NCBI GenBank assembly: GCA_963575745.1
Contig: CAUYUJ010018549.1
Location: 21,001 to 85,000 of the forward strand
DNA length: 64,000 nucleotides
Direction of reading: 5' to 3'
DNA from: Prorocentrum cordatum
Lineage: Eukaryota; Sar; Dinophyceae; Prorocentrales; Prorocentraceae
Shown: positions 53,291 to 63,555 of the stretch, in pieces
How positions within the stretch are numbered: the stretch's first letter is position 1
Layout: each line of letters starts with the position of its first letter
Notes under the pieces: model-generated
Databases searched by the model: none
The model's input: only the letters and a program-made list of their open reading frames with translations
Told to the model about the DNA's origin: nothing
Position numbers and translations under genes: made by a program

Positions 53291-54690
53291 AATGCTGGGC
53301 GCCGGCGGTAAACCGTCAACCTTTCTTACAGCCGGGGGACTCGTAGAGCTTCCTGACCATATATTATGTGCAAGGATTAGCAGAGAACGAATAGTTTTTC
53401 AGCCCGAGCGCTGATAGCAGAGCGATCTCAGGCGTCTAGTGATATCCCCTAGACCTTCTGATTTTTTCCGCCGAAGAGCTCTCGAGCTTCTCTGCAGCTC
53501 GAGTTCTGTGAAGAAATTTATTACCATCGGTATAAATTGTCAGTCGAATACGAATATTTTTGTGAACCTAGCTCGGGTAGCAGACCGAGTTCAGACCTTT
53601 CGATGCAACAAACGAACGCTCCCAATGCTTCTGCATCAGTTTCTGTGCGTACCAGCTCTGTAGCTCCCCTACAGCCCGAATTCAATACAGAAAGTGGACA
53701 ACATCTGTCAAGATGACTCGAAGAATACGAATAGTTTTGCGGACCTATCCCGAGTAGCAGACCCAGTTCCTCTGGATGCAACAAAAGAACGCGCATGATC
53801 ACTCCGAATCAGTGTCTGTGCGTATGAGCTCTATAGCTCTCCTACTGCCCGAGTTACGTGCGAAAACGGACAGCACCTCTCAAGATGACTCAAATGATAC
53901 GAATAGTTTCGCGGATCTAGCTCCAGTAGGAGTCCGAGTTCAGATATCTGGATGCAACAGACGAACGCGCTTGATGATTCTGCATCAGTTTCTGTGCGTA
54001 TTAGCTCTGTAAGCTGCCTTAGAGCTCGAGTGAAGTACGAAAACCCGGCAGTTCCTGTCGAGATGACCCGAGCGATACGAATGGTTTTGCGGACCTAGCT
54101 CGAGTAGCAGACCGAGTTCAGACCTCTGCATGCAACAGGCGGACGCGTCTGATGTCTCCGAATGAGTTTCTCTGATTATCAGCTCTGTAGCCTCCCTACA
54201 GCCCGAGTAGAGTACATAATGCCGACCGCACCTCTCAAGATGACTCAAACAATACGAATAGTTCCGCGCACCTAGGTCGGGCAGCAGACCGAGTTGAGAC
54301 CTCTGGATGCAACAGACGAACTTGCCTGATGATTGTGGATCCGTTTCTGTAAGTCTCAGCTCTGTAACTGTGAGTTAAGTGCAAAAAACCGTCAACGCGC
54401 GTAAAGATGACTCGAAACAACCGATCCCACCGGGATGCTTTTTGGCAGTAATATCTACCCGATCGAGCTGAGATTGAGACGGCGAGCGGGAATAAGATCG
54501 AATATCACGGGACAAATACTAGAGCTCTAACGAATGGTTGAATTTCGAGAACAAAATTTTCAACATACCAAAAGTAACCAAAAGGTCAGTCGAGATTTTC
54601 TTGCCAACTAGCTCTCCAGCGCCCCGGAATTACTCTTAAGCTTCCAGCAACTAGCTAAGGGAAGCTCTGCGAGTTATTTGAAAGATACTT
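53291..54690. repeat. Second inverted satellite block
   Basis: Reverse-orientation foldback (53,296-53,352), tail, six monomers and header (about 54,450-54,620), followed by a reversed cassette ending CGCAGAGCTTCCC-like. Its layout mirrors 5,640-6,985. Confidence 0.82.
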
Positions 54691-55130
54691 GCCAATTCAG
54701 TTCTAGAAACCAGTTTTTTCGCACCTGTAGTGGGTTATTCCCAGAGACGTCTCTTCGAGCGAAGGGGCTTTAGCTTAGAAGCCGGACGGTGGTGGTGCCT
54801 GCCAGCAGCATTAGAAGCCGGACGGTGGTGGTGCCCGCCAGCAGCCCATCTCCGCCGTTCCAAAATCCCCGCAGAAGGTTGTTTGACCCGGCAGCGGGTT
54901 CGGGGAGGGCTTCCCGCGCGCGTCCACGCATGCCCCCACGCGTGCAGGCACGCGTGGAAGCGTGCCTGGGAGCCCTTCAGAAGCGCCTCAGGAGAGCCCC
55001 CCAGAGCCCCCCGGGAAAGATTTCCCGTCCCTGAGGGTGCCTTCGCTCTCCGGGCTTTGGCTGCTACCAAGTGCCGGCTAGGGCGCACGCGCCCTGTGTA
55101 GCCGACCCCAACACCCAACCAAGTGCCGCG
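54691..55130. repeat. GC-rich module with duplicated start
   Basis: The opening GAAGCCGGACGGTGGTGGTG occurs twice (about 54,779 and 54,816), followed by one full module with a degenerate dyad (CATGCCCCCACGCGTGCAGGC). It ends in CTCTCCGGGCTTTGGCTGCTACCAAG at about 55,073. Confidence 0.75.
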
Positions 55131-56180
55131 TCTGCCAGTGAAATTACCTCGTAGAGCTCTTCGGCATCGATGAGCTAGAGGAATTCCGGCGCGGGGTGGA
55201 GCTAGTAACTCGTAGTGCTTCCTTTAGCTAGTTGCTGGAAGCTTAAGAGTAATTCCGGGGCGCTGGAGAGCTAGTTGGCAAGAAAAATCTCGACGGACCT
55301 TTTGCTGACTTTTGGTCGGTTGAAAATTTTGTTTTCGAAATTTCTCAACAGATGAGCTACAGAGCTGTTCGGCACAGCACTCGGAAGGAATCGTGAGGGG
55401 CGCTAGTGAAATGTATCTAGACGCCTGAAATCAGTCTGCTATCAGCGCTCGGGCTGAAGAACTATTCGTTCACTGCTAATTCTTTGGAGATGGTATATGG
55501 CAAGGAAGCTCTACGAGTCTCCCGGCGGTAACCAAGGTTGACGAATTACCGCCGGCGCCCAGAAGAAAACCTCGACGGACCTGTTGGTGACTTATGCTCG
55601 GTTGAAAATAATGTTCTCGAAACCTCACAAGTCGTTAGAGCTCTAGTATTTTTTCCCGTGATATTCGATATCATTCCCGCTCGCCGTCTTAATCTCAGCT
55701 CGATCGGGTACTTATCACTGCCAAAAAGCGTGTGGGCGGGATCGGCTGTTTCGAGTCATCTTGACAGGGACTGTCGGGTTTCTGTACTTAACTCGAGCTG
55801 TAGGAGAGCTACAGAGCTGGTGCGCCCACGTAATCAATTCAGAATCATCAGGGGCGTTCGTCTGAAGCCTCTAGATGTCTGAATTCGGTCTGCTACTCGA
55901 GCTAGGTCCGCGAAGGTATTCGTATTCTACGGATTTTTTCGAGATGATGGTGAGTTTCTTCACTTAACTCGAGCTTCAGATGAGCTTGAGAGCTCTTCGG
56001 CACAGCAATCGGAAGGAAATCATCAGGCGCGCTAGTCTGAAGTATCTAGACGCTTGGCTTGGGTCTGTTATGAGCGCAGAAGCCGAACAACTAGTCATAC
56101 TCTGCTATTTTTCTGGTGATGGAATTGGTGTTCTTGACTGAACTTGAGGTGCAGATGAGCTCCAGAGCTCTTACTATTGG
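55131..56180. repeat. Diverged satellite at the array edge
   Basis: Cassettes, a header (55,255-55,345), a diverged foldback (55,503-55,562), another header (55,562-55,740) and two to three monomers. From about 55,930 monomers are strongly diverged and recognisable mainly by AACTCGAGCTTCAGATGAGC and CATCAGGCGCG. Greater divergence at an array edge is typical of satellites. Confidence 0.75.
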
Positions 56181-57060
56181 CATCAGTCGGCTTCGTCCAC
56201 ACATTACTCTTCCCGTTCTGCCCCGGGCCCGTCTCCCCTCGTGCATGCACGTTAGCATACGGCGTCCCTCCAAGCACCGTGGAACTTCCCAACAGCACTG
56301 CTATGTTCCTTCTTCCAGGGCGGGGCCTCCACACGGATGCGTGCACAAGAGGGCCTCTGTGTCGTGTTCGTGTACATGGTGTCGGGGTCTGGCGGGTTGG
56401 GCGCGAGCTGTGCCTGTGTGCGCTGTGAAGTCGGAGTCAAGGCGTTCGAGGCATTGTTTGATATTGTATAGAACTGACTGCTCAGTGCTTGCCGAGAGCT
56501 TGATCTTTACCGTACTCGGCGTAACGCGATTGCCGTTAAGCCTGAGCGTGCCATGCAGGTCTATCTTCGTGTCGTCCTCAGGGGACAGCACCCTAAGTAG
56601 ATCCACAAGGAAATGGCCCGCGCCAAAATCATGCATCATCGACTGGCTACGCTGCATCGTCGCACTTCCCCAGTTGGTCCACCCCGTGAGCTCAATAAGG
56701 GGTGGCGAGAAATGCTTCCCAAGGCCAGGGGGTCCGTCGACAGATCCTGCAGCCGTCGAAGTAGCACTACCCACTCGCACCTCCTGTTTGAATTCTTTCA
56801 TCTCCTTCTCGAGACTGGCAAGCCTATTGTCCCGGGCATCCTGGCGCGTGTCTATGGACGAGACCTGAGTGCGAAGAGCGGCGTGTTCTTCCTGACGCCC
56901 GCGACTCCTCCTCCTGTGGCACGATGGCAAACGCTCCTGTCGGCGTCCCCCACTCCTACTCAAGGTGCGGGTACATCCCTCCCTCCGTCCACCCGGGCAG
57001 TAGAGGCAGCAGACATGGCGGCCGCCATGCCGCCAACACGAGACATGGTGTCAACAGATC
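56181..57060 (-). pseudogene. E4: decayed ORF1 fragment of the same retrotransposon family
   Basis: Read on the minus strand, 56,963-56,301 encodes a coiled-coil stretch (RLASLEKEMKEFKQEV), LIELTGWTNW (compare VELKGW of E3) and a KIKLSAS..LYNIKQCL segment. A change of frame near 56,430 leads to RIRVEAPPWKKEH (within 56,252-56,440), matching HVEAPPWKKPH of E3 ORF1. The match stops at about 56,250, and no ORF2 is present, so it is a 3'-truncated, frameshifted relic. Its orientation is opposite to E1-E3 and it sits at the satellite boundary. Confidence 0.72.
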
Positions 57061-57490
57061 TGGGGTCGCAATTCCACCTTTCCAACCACCGCATGCTTTC
57101 CTGAAGCACTCGCGTACGACTGGTAGCCTCGATCGATGTGTCCCGACGGTTATAGTGAGATAGTGGAGAATCCTGCAAACACCCGAAAGTTTTTGAAGGA
57201 GTTCGGCATGCGCGCGCGACGACGCGCGAGCGTGCACCTCGCCCCATTTTAGCAGAGGGTTCTCGCGACGGCACGCGCGCAAGGGCGCTCGAACGATTTC
57301 GACATGCGCCCGCGCGAAGCCCGTTTGGTAGCATGTTTTGCAAATCTTTAAACACCTATGGTTCTCATAAGATTTTGCAAAAGCGCGCGTGTAAGTGTAT
57401 ATATATATATATATGTATATATAATAATAAACAATATAGAGAAACATTGTTGCGACACCCTGTGTGTTGTATGTACTTTGGAAACTCGAT
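57061..57490. other. Unique spacer with AT dinucleotide run
   Basis: A TATATATATATATATATG run occurs near 57,400-57,420. GCGCGCGACGACGCGCG (about 57,212) and ACGGCACGCGCGCAAG-type words link it to the kilobase repeats on the right. No gene is supported. Confidence 0.55.
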
Positions 57491-57929
57491 TTGAAAATCC
57501 TTCTGAAACCGCAGGTTTTTGAAGGATTTCGGCATGCGCGCACGACGACGCGCGCGCGTGCATTTCGTCATATTTTTTGGCAAGGGTTTCTTGACAACGT
57601 ATGAGTTTTGGTAGGCGAGTCTGCGCGCATTCTTTTTCAGAGGATGGCGGGGGGGTGGGTGGGCGATGCCGTCCTGGCTGGGATAGTATGAATTCATAGT
57701 TCAGATGGACGATGGGGCAGAATCATATGTAAATTGCAATACGAGAAAGGGATCGTTAACTCCCGGGTGCGGGGGTAGAGTCAATTCTTCTTTAGAAAAG
57801 AGAATCAATCACCTGCTCAACTTGAAGCTGCCCTCTCCGCTGCTCTTGCAAACATCCAGCCGTCCCACCCGCATTTTGGGCGCAAAACTTCTGAAGACCG
57901 TGACAATAGGTACCCAATGGCACTTGGCA

Positions 57930-58430
57930 GCGACGCCGACGCCGACGACGACAGTGACAGCGGCGACGACGACGCCGCCGACGACGACTATTACGACGCC
58001 GACGACGTTTCGAACCTCGACGACGACGCCAACGACGACGACGACGACAACGACGCAAACGACGACGACGACGAGGAAGGAGGGGGGACGACGACGGCAA
58101 CAACGACGACGACGACTAGGGAGGAGAGAGGACGGCGACGACGCGAACGACGAAGAAGGAGGGAGGACGGCGTTGCCGACGACGACAACGACTAGGGAGG
58201 AGGGAAGACGACGACGACGACGAAATTGGAGGGGCGAGTACGAGACGACGACGACGGACGACGACGACGACGAGGAAAGAGGAAGGACGACCACGGCGAC
58301 AACGATGACGGAAACGACGACGACGCCGAGAATGACGACGACGACGAGGAAAGACGAGGATGACGACGGCGACGACGACGAGGAGGGAGGAGGGAGGACG
58401 ACGACGGCGACGACGACGCAAGAGCGCGCT
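57930..58430. repeat. (GAC)n array, unit 1
   Basis: About 500 bp of imperfect GACGACGACGCC with GAGGAAGGAGGGAGGACG interruptions, strongly purine-biased on the plus strand in its second half. Confidence 0.88.
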
Positions 58431-58839
58431 TTTTTTGTTGTAAATCCGTGTTGCGACACCCGGTGTTTTAGTATGTTTTTTTGGACACTCCATTTAAATA
58501 TCCGGCCGAAGCCGCAGTTTTTTGAAGGGTTTCGGCATGTGCGCGCGACAAAGCGCGCACGTGCACTTCGTCCCATTTTTGGTCAGCGGTGGGGGGTCGA
58601 TGCGGGGCCGGTTGGGGTAGTATGAATTCAGAGGTACGATGGGCATTGGGTCAGAATCCTGTGTTTTGCATCGGTTCCCGGGGGATCTTTAACCTGGGGG
58701 GTGGGGGGTGGTAGAGCATATTGTTTTCAGAACGGAAAATTCACTTGCACTGCTCGAACAGACATCCCGCCGGCCCGCCCGCAACTTGGTCGAAGACTTC
58801 TTAAGACCGTGACGGTAGGTGCCACGTGGTATTTGGCAA

Positions 58840-59495
58840 CGACCGACGCCGACGACGACAGCGACAACGACGACGGCGACGCCGATGATGCCGACTACGA
58901 CGACACCGACGACGTCTCCAACGACTTCGACGACGACGACGACAACGACGTCGACGACGCCGACGACGACGACGCCGACGCCGATGACGACGACGACGAT
59001 GACGACGCCGACGACGACGACGACGACGACGACGATGCCGACGACGACGACGACGACGCCGCCGCGGCCGACGACGACGACGACGAAGACGTCGCCAACG
59101 AAGACGACGACGACGAGGGAGGAGGGAGGACGACGACGGCGACAGCGACGACAACGACGACGGAGGAGGGAGGACGGCGACGACGCGAACGACGAAGGAG
59201 GGAGGACGGCGTTGCCGACGACGACAACGACGAGGGAGGAGGGAAGACGACGACGACGGCGACGACGGCGACGAAACAGGAGGGACGACGACGAGACGCC
59301 GACGACGGGCGACGACGACGATAAGGGAGGAGGAAGGACGACCACGGCTACAACGACGACGGAAACGACGACGACGCCAAAGAGGACGACGACGACGAGG
59401 GAAGACAGAGGACGACGACGGCGACGACGACAACGACGAGGGAGGAGGGAGAACGGCGACGACGACGGCGACGACGACGCAAGAGCGCGCGCGCG
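58840..59495. repeat. (GAC)n array, unit 2
   Basis: About 650 bp of the same repeat with GATGCCGACGAC and GGGAGGAGGGAGGACG interruptions. It ends in GCAAGAGCGCGCGCGCGC, as unit 1 ends in GCAAGAGCGCGC. Confidence 0.88.
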
Positions 59496-60130
59496 CGCTT
59501 CTGTTGCTGTGCTTGTGTATGTTTTTTGGGCACTCGATTTTGAAATCCTTGCGAAACCGAAGGTTTTTGAATGATTCCGCCATGCGTGCGCGACGACGCT
59601 CGCGCGTGCACTTCGTCGCATGTTTTGCAGGGGACTCGCGACGGCACGCGCGCAAGGACGTTCGAACGATTTCGACATGCGCGCGCGAAACCCGCTTGGT
59701 AGCATTTTCGGAAAAGCTTGAAACACCGACGGCTTTCTGAAGATTTCGCCAGAGCGCGCGCGTAATCTTTTATGGGGAATCATTGTTGCGAAACCCTGTG
59801 TTTTTGAATGTTTTTTTGGACATGTGATTTTGAAATCCTTCCGACGCCGAAGGTTTTTGAAGGATTTCGGCATGCGCGCGCGACGACGCGCGCGTGTGCA
59901 CTTCGCCCCATTTTTTTGGGAAGGGGTTTTTGAATACTTCTGATTTTTGATAAACGAGTGCGCGCGCAGAGTAGTTTTTTGCAGAGGGTGGCGGGGAGGG
60001 GGGGCGATGCTGGTTTGGCTGGGATAGTATCAATCCACAGGTAGGATGGACAGTGGGTCAGAATCTTATGCGTTTTGCATCGTGTCCCGGGGGATCTTTT
60101 ATCCCAGGGGGGGGAGAGGGTGGTAGAATC

Positions 60131-60218
60131 TATTTTCGTACAGCGAGGAGAATCGGTGTTTTTGATTTATGGCGTGCGCGTCAACATGTGAAATAGCGGC
60201 GTATATCGCGACGGCGAG
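60131..60218. other. Short unique spacer
   Basis: No repeat, gene or RNA is recognisable in this ~90-bp stretch. Confidence 0.4.
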
Positions 60219-60525
60219 CCGCAACAACCAACGACAACAACCACGATTACAGCACCGACGACAACCACAACATCAATAACAACACCAACAACACCAAGAA
60301 ACATCACCAGTTCTCATTTATAGCAACAACAACAAATACAACAACAACACCAACAGCAGCAGCAACAACGATAACTACAGCTACAACTACAACAAACGAC
60401 ACCAACGACGACAACAGCAGCAACAACTAAACAACTACAGCTTCAACTACAACTACAACTGCACATGCAACAACTACAACACAAGCAGCAACGACAACAA
60501 CAGCAGCAACAACAACATCGCTTCT
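60219..60525. repeat. CAA/CAG-rich low-complexity tract
   Basis: About 300 bp made of CAACAACAA, CTACAACTAC and CAGCAGCAA words. The plus strand has almost no G outside CAG, giving a strong strand bias. Confidence 0.85.
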
Positions 60526-60910
60526 CGGCCCCCGAGAGCAAGAGACTTTTGTTTTTTTCATGTCTGAGAGGGCGCGACATTTAACGTGCATTTAACGCGG
60601 GGCGCTCTCCACCAAGGAAGCGGTTTGTCTTAAATGTGTGTTGAATTCTTGGCCCTCCTGGAGGCCTCCCAAGGCCCCCAGAGGGCCCCCGCAGGGGCCC
60701 AAGAGGGCCCAGGGGGCCCCGAGAGGGCCCCGAGATGGCTCCAAGAGGGTCCGCATTTTTCAACACCAGTTTAACACAAGACGCTCTCCAATAATTGTGC
60801 GTTGAATTCTTGGCCCTCTCGGAAGCGTTTTAACGGCCCTCAGGAGGGGCCTCAGAGGCCCGCGAGGGCCACGAGAGGGCCGCAAGAAGGCTTCAAGAGG
60901 GCCCGACATT
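60526..60910. repeat. GGCCC-rich repeat, two copies of ~175 bp
   Basis: (A/G)CGCTCTCCA (60,603 and 60,781) and GTTGAATTCTTGGCCCT (about 60,640 and 60,812) mark two copies, separated by runs of AGGGCCCC/GAGGGCC words that resemble the GGGGCCTCC tract at 3.8-4.4 kb. Confidence 0.7.
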
Positions 60911-61735
60911 CAGAGCAGCACCAGCACCGGCACCGCGGGCAGCCCAGGCAGCACCAGCAGCATCAACGCCAGCAGTAACAGCAACATCTGTACCAACGAC
61001 AGCGAGAAGGGCAGAAACGGAAAGATGATTCGATTCCAAAATGGACCCAACAGGGGTTTTTGAAACGAACACTAGATTACCCTTGTCGCCCCAAGATGCC
61101 CACCCCTGCTGGGCAATGGCTTCAATCTGACCCCATAGAGAGCCTGCGGCCCCAAGAGAATACCGAGACGAGCCCATCGTCTTCATACTGAATCAAGGCA
61201 ACCGCGCGACCCCGATTTTACTCCGAGGTGGCCTCAGAACGACCCCATGAGTCCGAGACGACTTCGAGACTGCCCCAAGATGACCCTTTTGAGCCCCAGT
61301 TGACCCCAAGATTGTGTCAATATGGCGCCGATGTGACTCCAATGCGTTTCTTTCTTCGGCTTGGGCCGATAGGACGGATGGGGTGCTTGCCCTCCACCCC
61401 TTCGTCGTCGACTCCTTTACCTCCTGAGCCCTCTCTTGCCTCCTCGGCTTGTGGCGCTGCGCTTCGGGGCTTTCTGCGTCGCCACGGCTGGATGCGGCTC
61501 GAAAGTGTGTTCCCGACTGGGATGAGCGCTCGCGGAAACGGTGTACGTTCGCATGTGCTCGATGGCCTTGGCACGGTCGGTGGCTTCGCGGGCGTTTGCC
61601 TGCAGGTCGGGCGAAGTGCGCATGGCGGCCGCCGATGGCATTCACGGCTCATTCCGTGCTGAATGTGAAAAGCAGGAAATCAAAGAAGCGTTGGGAGCGG
61701 TAGGAAGGCACGTGAGGAGGTAATAGGAAGGAGGA
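60911..61735. other. Mixed sequence without a supported gene
   Basis: CAGCACCAGCA words give way to degenerate CCCCAAGATGACCC repeats (61,080-61,320), then about 400 bp of higher complexity. Overlapping frames of 75-150 residues occur on both strands. None shows a domain or membrane segment, so I leave them uncalled. Confidence 0.5.
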
Positions 61736-62342
61736 GGAGGACGAGGAGGAGGAGGAGGAGGAGGAGGAGGAGGAGGGGACGGGAGGAGGTAGGCAGAGGA
61801 AGGAGGAGCTGGGAGGAGGGATATGGAGGTATGATGGTGTAGGAGGGCGCAAGGAAAACTGGGACGATATGGGAGTAAAAGGAGGATGAAGAGTAGGAAA
61901 AGCAGGAGGAGGAGGAAGAACCAGAGGAGAAGTATGACGAGGCGAAGGAGGAGGAGGAGGAGGAGGAGGAGGAGGAGGAGGAGGAGGAGGTGGAAGAGGA
62001 GGACGAGGACGAGGACGAGGCGAGGAAGAGGAGGAGGAGGTGAAGGAGGAGGAGGAAGAGGAGGAGGAGGATGAAGAGGAGAATGGGGAGGAGGAGGAGG
62101 AGGAGGCAAGGAGGAGGAAGAGGAGGAGGAGGAGGAGGAGGAGGAGGCGGAGGAGGAGGAGGAGGTGGAGAAGGAGGAGGAGGAGGAGGGGGAGGAACAG
62201 CAGGAGCAGGAGCAGGAGGAAGAGGAGGAGGAGGAGGAGGAGGAAGAGGAGGGGGAGGGGGAGGGGGAATGGGAGGAAGAGGATGAAGAGGAAGAGGAGG
62301 AGGAGGAGAAGGAGGAAAAGGCGGAGGAGGAGGAGGATGAGG
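61735..62342. repeat. Polypurine (GGA)n tract
   Basis: About 600 bp of GGAGGAGGAGG and GAAGAGGAGG on the plus strand with few pyrimidines, longest pure stretches between 61,940 and 62,340. Such mirror-symmetric purine runs can form triplex or quadruplex DNA. Confidence 0.9.
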
Positions 62343-62690
62343 AAGACCAGTGTAAACCCATTAATCATCAACGCTGTTGGATTCACCCTCGTCAAAGCTC
62401 CCTTGTCGTATGCCCCATACAACGGTTCATATCCGTTGAGGGAACTTCCTCGTTGGAAGACAACTGTTCGAAGGTCCCGAACCATGCCAAAACATTGTTT
62501 CCGGGATTTCAACGCCACGGATCAAAGTGACTGTTGCGTCTTGACGATCGGGAATCGTGCCATAACGCCGTTTTGGGACTTCAACACCGCGAATTAACAT
62601 ACTTGTTGCACCCGCATAATCTGTTTTTTTCCAGAACCATTTCTGATACGTTGGTCATGGGAACCAGTGAAATTTTTGCAAATTTTTAAG
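62343..62690. other. Higher-complexity spacer between purine tract and 83-bp repeat
   Basis: About 350 bp of balanced composition. The minus strand has a ~50-residue open stretch (SLNGYEPLYGAYDKGAL) that runs into the purine tract, with no recognised family. It may be a gene remnant or chance. Confidence 0.4.
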
Positions 62691-63105
62691 ACGAGTGTGC
62701 GCGGCTCTGAGGCGGCAACCACATTTTGAAAAGGAACCGCCCTCAATCCGTGAAGCTCTTTCACATTGTTAAAACGAGTGTGCGCGGCGCTAAGGCGAGA
62801 GCCACATTTTGAAACGTATCCGCCCCCAATCCGTGAAACTCTGGCAAATATTTAAACCGAATGTGCGCGGCGCTGAGGCGAGAGCCACATTTTGAAACGG
62901 ACCCGTCCTCAATCCGTGACATTCTTGTAAATTTTCAAAGCGAATGTGCGCGGCGCTAAGGCGAGAGCCACATTTGAAAACGACCACCCCTCAATCCGTG
63001 AAGCTCTTGCATTCTTTAAAACAAATGTTCGCGGCGCTATGGCGAGAGCCACATTTTGGAAACCATCCGCCCTCCATCTGTGAAACGGTTGTATTCTTAA
63101 ATTTT
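62690..63105. repeat. 83-bp tandem repeat, five copies
   Basis: The motif (A/G)TGTGCGCGGCGCTAAGGC starts at about 62,695, 62,778, 62,861, 62,944 and 63,025 (spacing 83, 83, 83, 81). Each unit continues GAGAGCCACATTTTGAAA and CCGCCCTCAATCCGTGAA. Divergence is moderate. Confidence 0.88.
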
Positions 63106-63179
63106 CTGAGGCATAAAAGGGTGAGGAAGTCTCACGCGAAACGCTTGGCCCGCCCTAAAAAATGTCCCCGGGGTGCGAC

Positions 63180-63555
63180 ACGAACAGGAGGAAGAGGAGG
63201 ATGAGGAGGCGGAGGAGGAGGAGGAGAGGGAGGAGGAGGAAGAGGAGGAGGAGGAGGAGCAGGAGGAGCAGGAATAAGAGGAGGAGGAATGGGAGGAGGA
63301 GGAGCAGGCATGTGGCAGGAGGGCGTAGGAGGGGTATGATGACATTGGAAGAGGAGGAAGAGGAGGAGGAGGAGGAGGAGGAAGAGAAGGAGGAGGAGGA
63401 GGGGGAGGAGGAGAGGAGGAAAAGCAGGAGGACGAGGATGAGGAAGAGGGGGAGGAGGAGGAGGAAGTGGGGGAGGAGAAGGACGACGAGGAGGAAAAGG
63501 ACGAGGATGAGGATGCAGAGGATGGGGAGGAGGAGGAACATCACTCACATGATCA
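63180..63555. repeat. Second polypurine (GGA)n tract
   Basis: About 375 bp of GGAGGA/GAAGAGG words like 61,735-62,342, interrupted by GCATGTGGCAGGAGGGCGTAG and TATGATGACATTGG. Confidence 0.88.

Larger units (their letters stand above)
57490..60130. repeat. Kilobase repeat units with (GAC)n arrays
   Basis: Related copies begin at about 57,480, 58,440, 59,500 and 59,780. They share GGTTTTTGAAGGATTTCGGCATG, a GCGCGCGACGACGCGCG palindromic segment, TGCACTTCG(T/C)CCCATTTTT, TGGCTGGGATAGTATGAAT and CCCGGGGGATCTTTAA. The first two end in AAGACCGTGAC(A/G)(A/G)TAGGT and then a long (GAC)n array. The last two lack the array or are truncated. Frames across them are Val/Ser or Thr homopolymers and are not called. 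Confidence 0.78.

Noticed and set aside
1-56180. Centromere call for the 177-bp satellite
   Set aside because: Monomer length alone is not evidence; no chromatin or positional data are available.
57705-59873. Frames of 200-390 residues rich in Thr, Asp, Arg or Val/Ser
   Set aside because: All are translations of (GAC)n and related triplet arrays; no unique domain is attached.
61193-61662. Overlapping 145-150-residue frames on both strands near 61.2-61.66 kb
   Set aside because: Neither strand shows a domain, and compositional bias from degenerate CCCCAAGATGACC repeats can keep both open.
62343-62530. Minus-strand open stretch SLNGYEPLYGAYDKGAL as a gene exon
   Set aside because: It is only about 50 residues long, with no recognised family and no clear splice sites; it runs straight into the purine tract.
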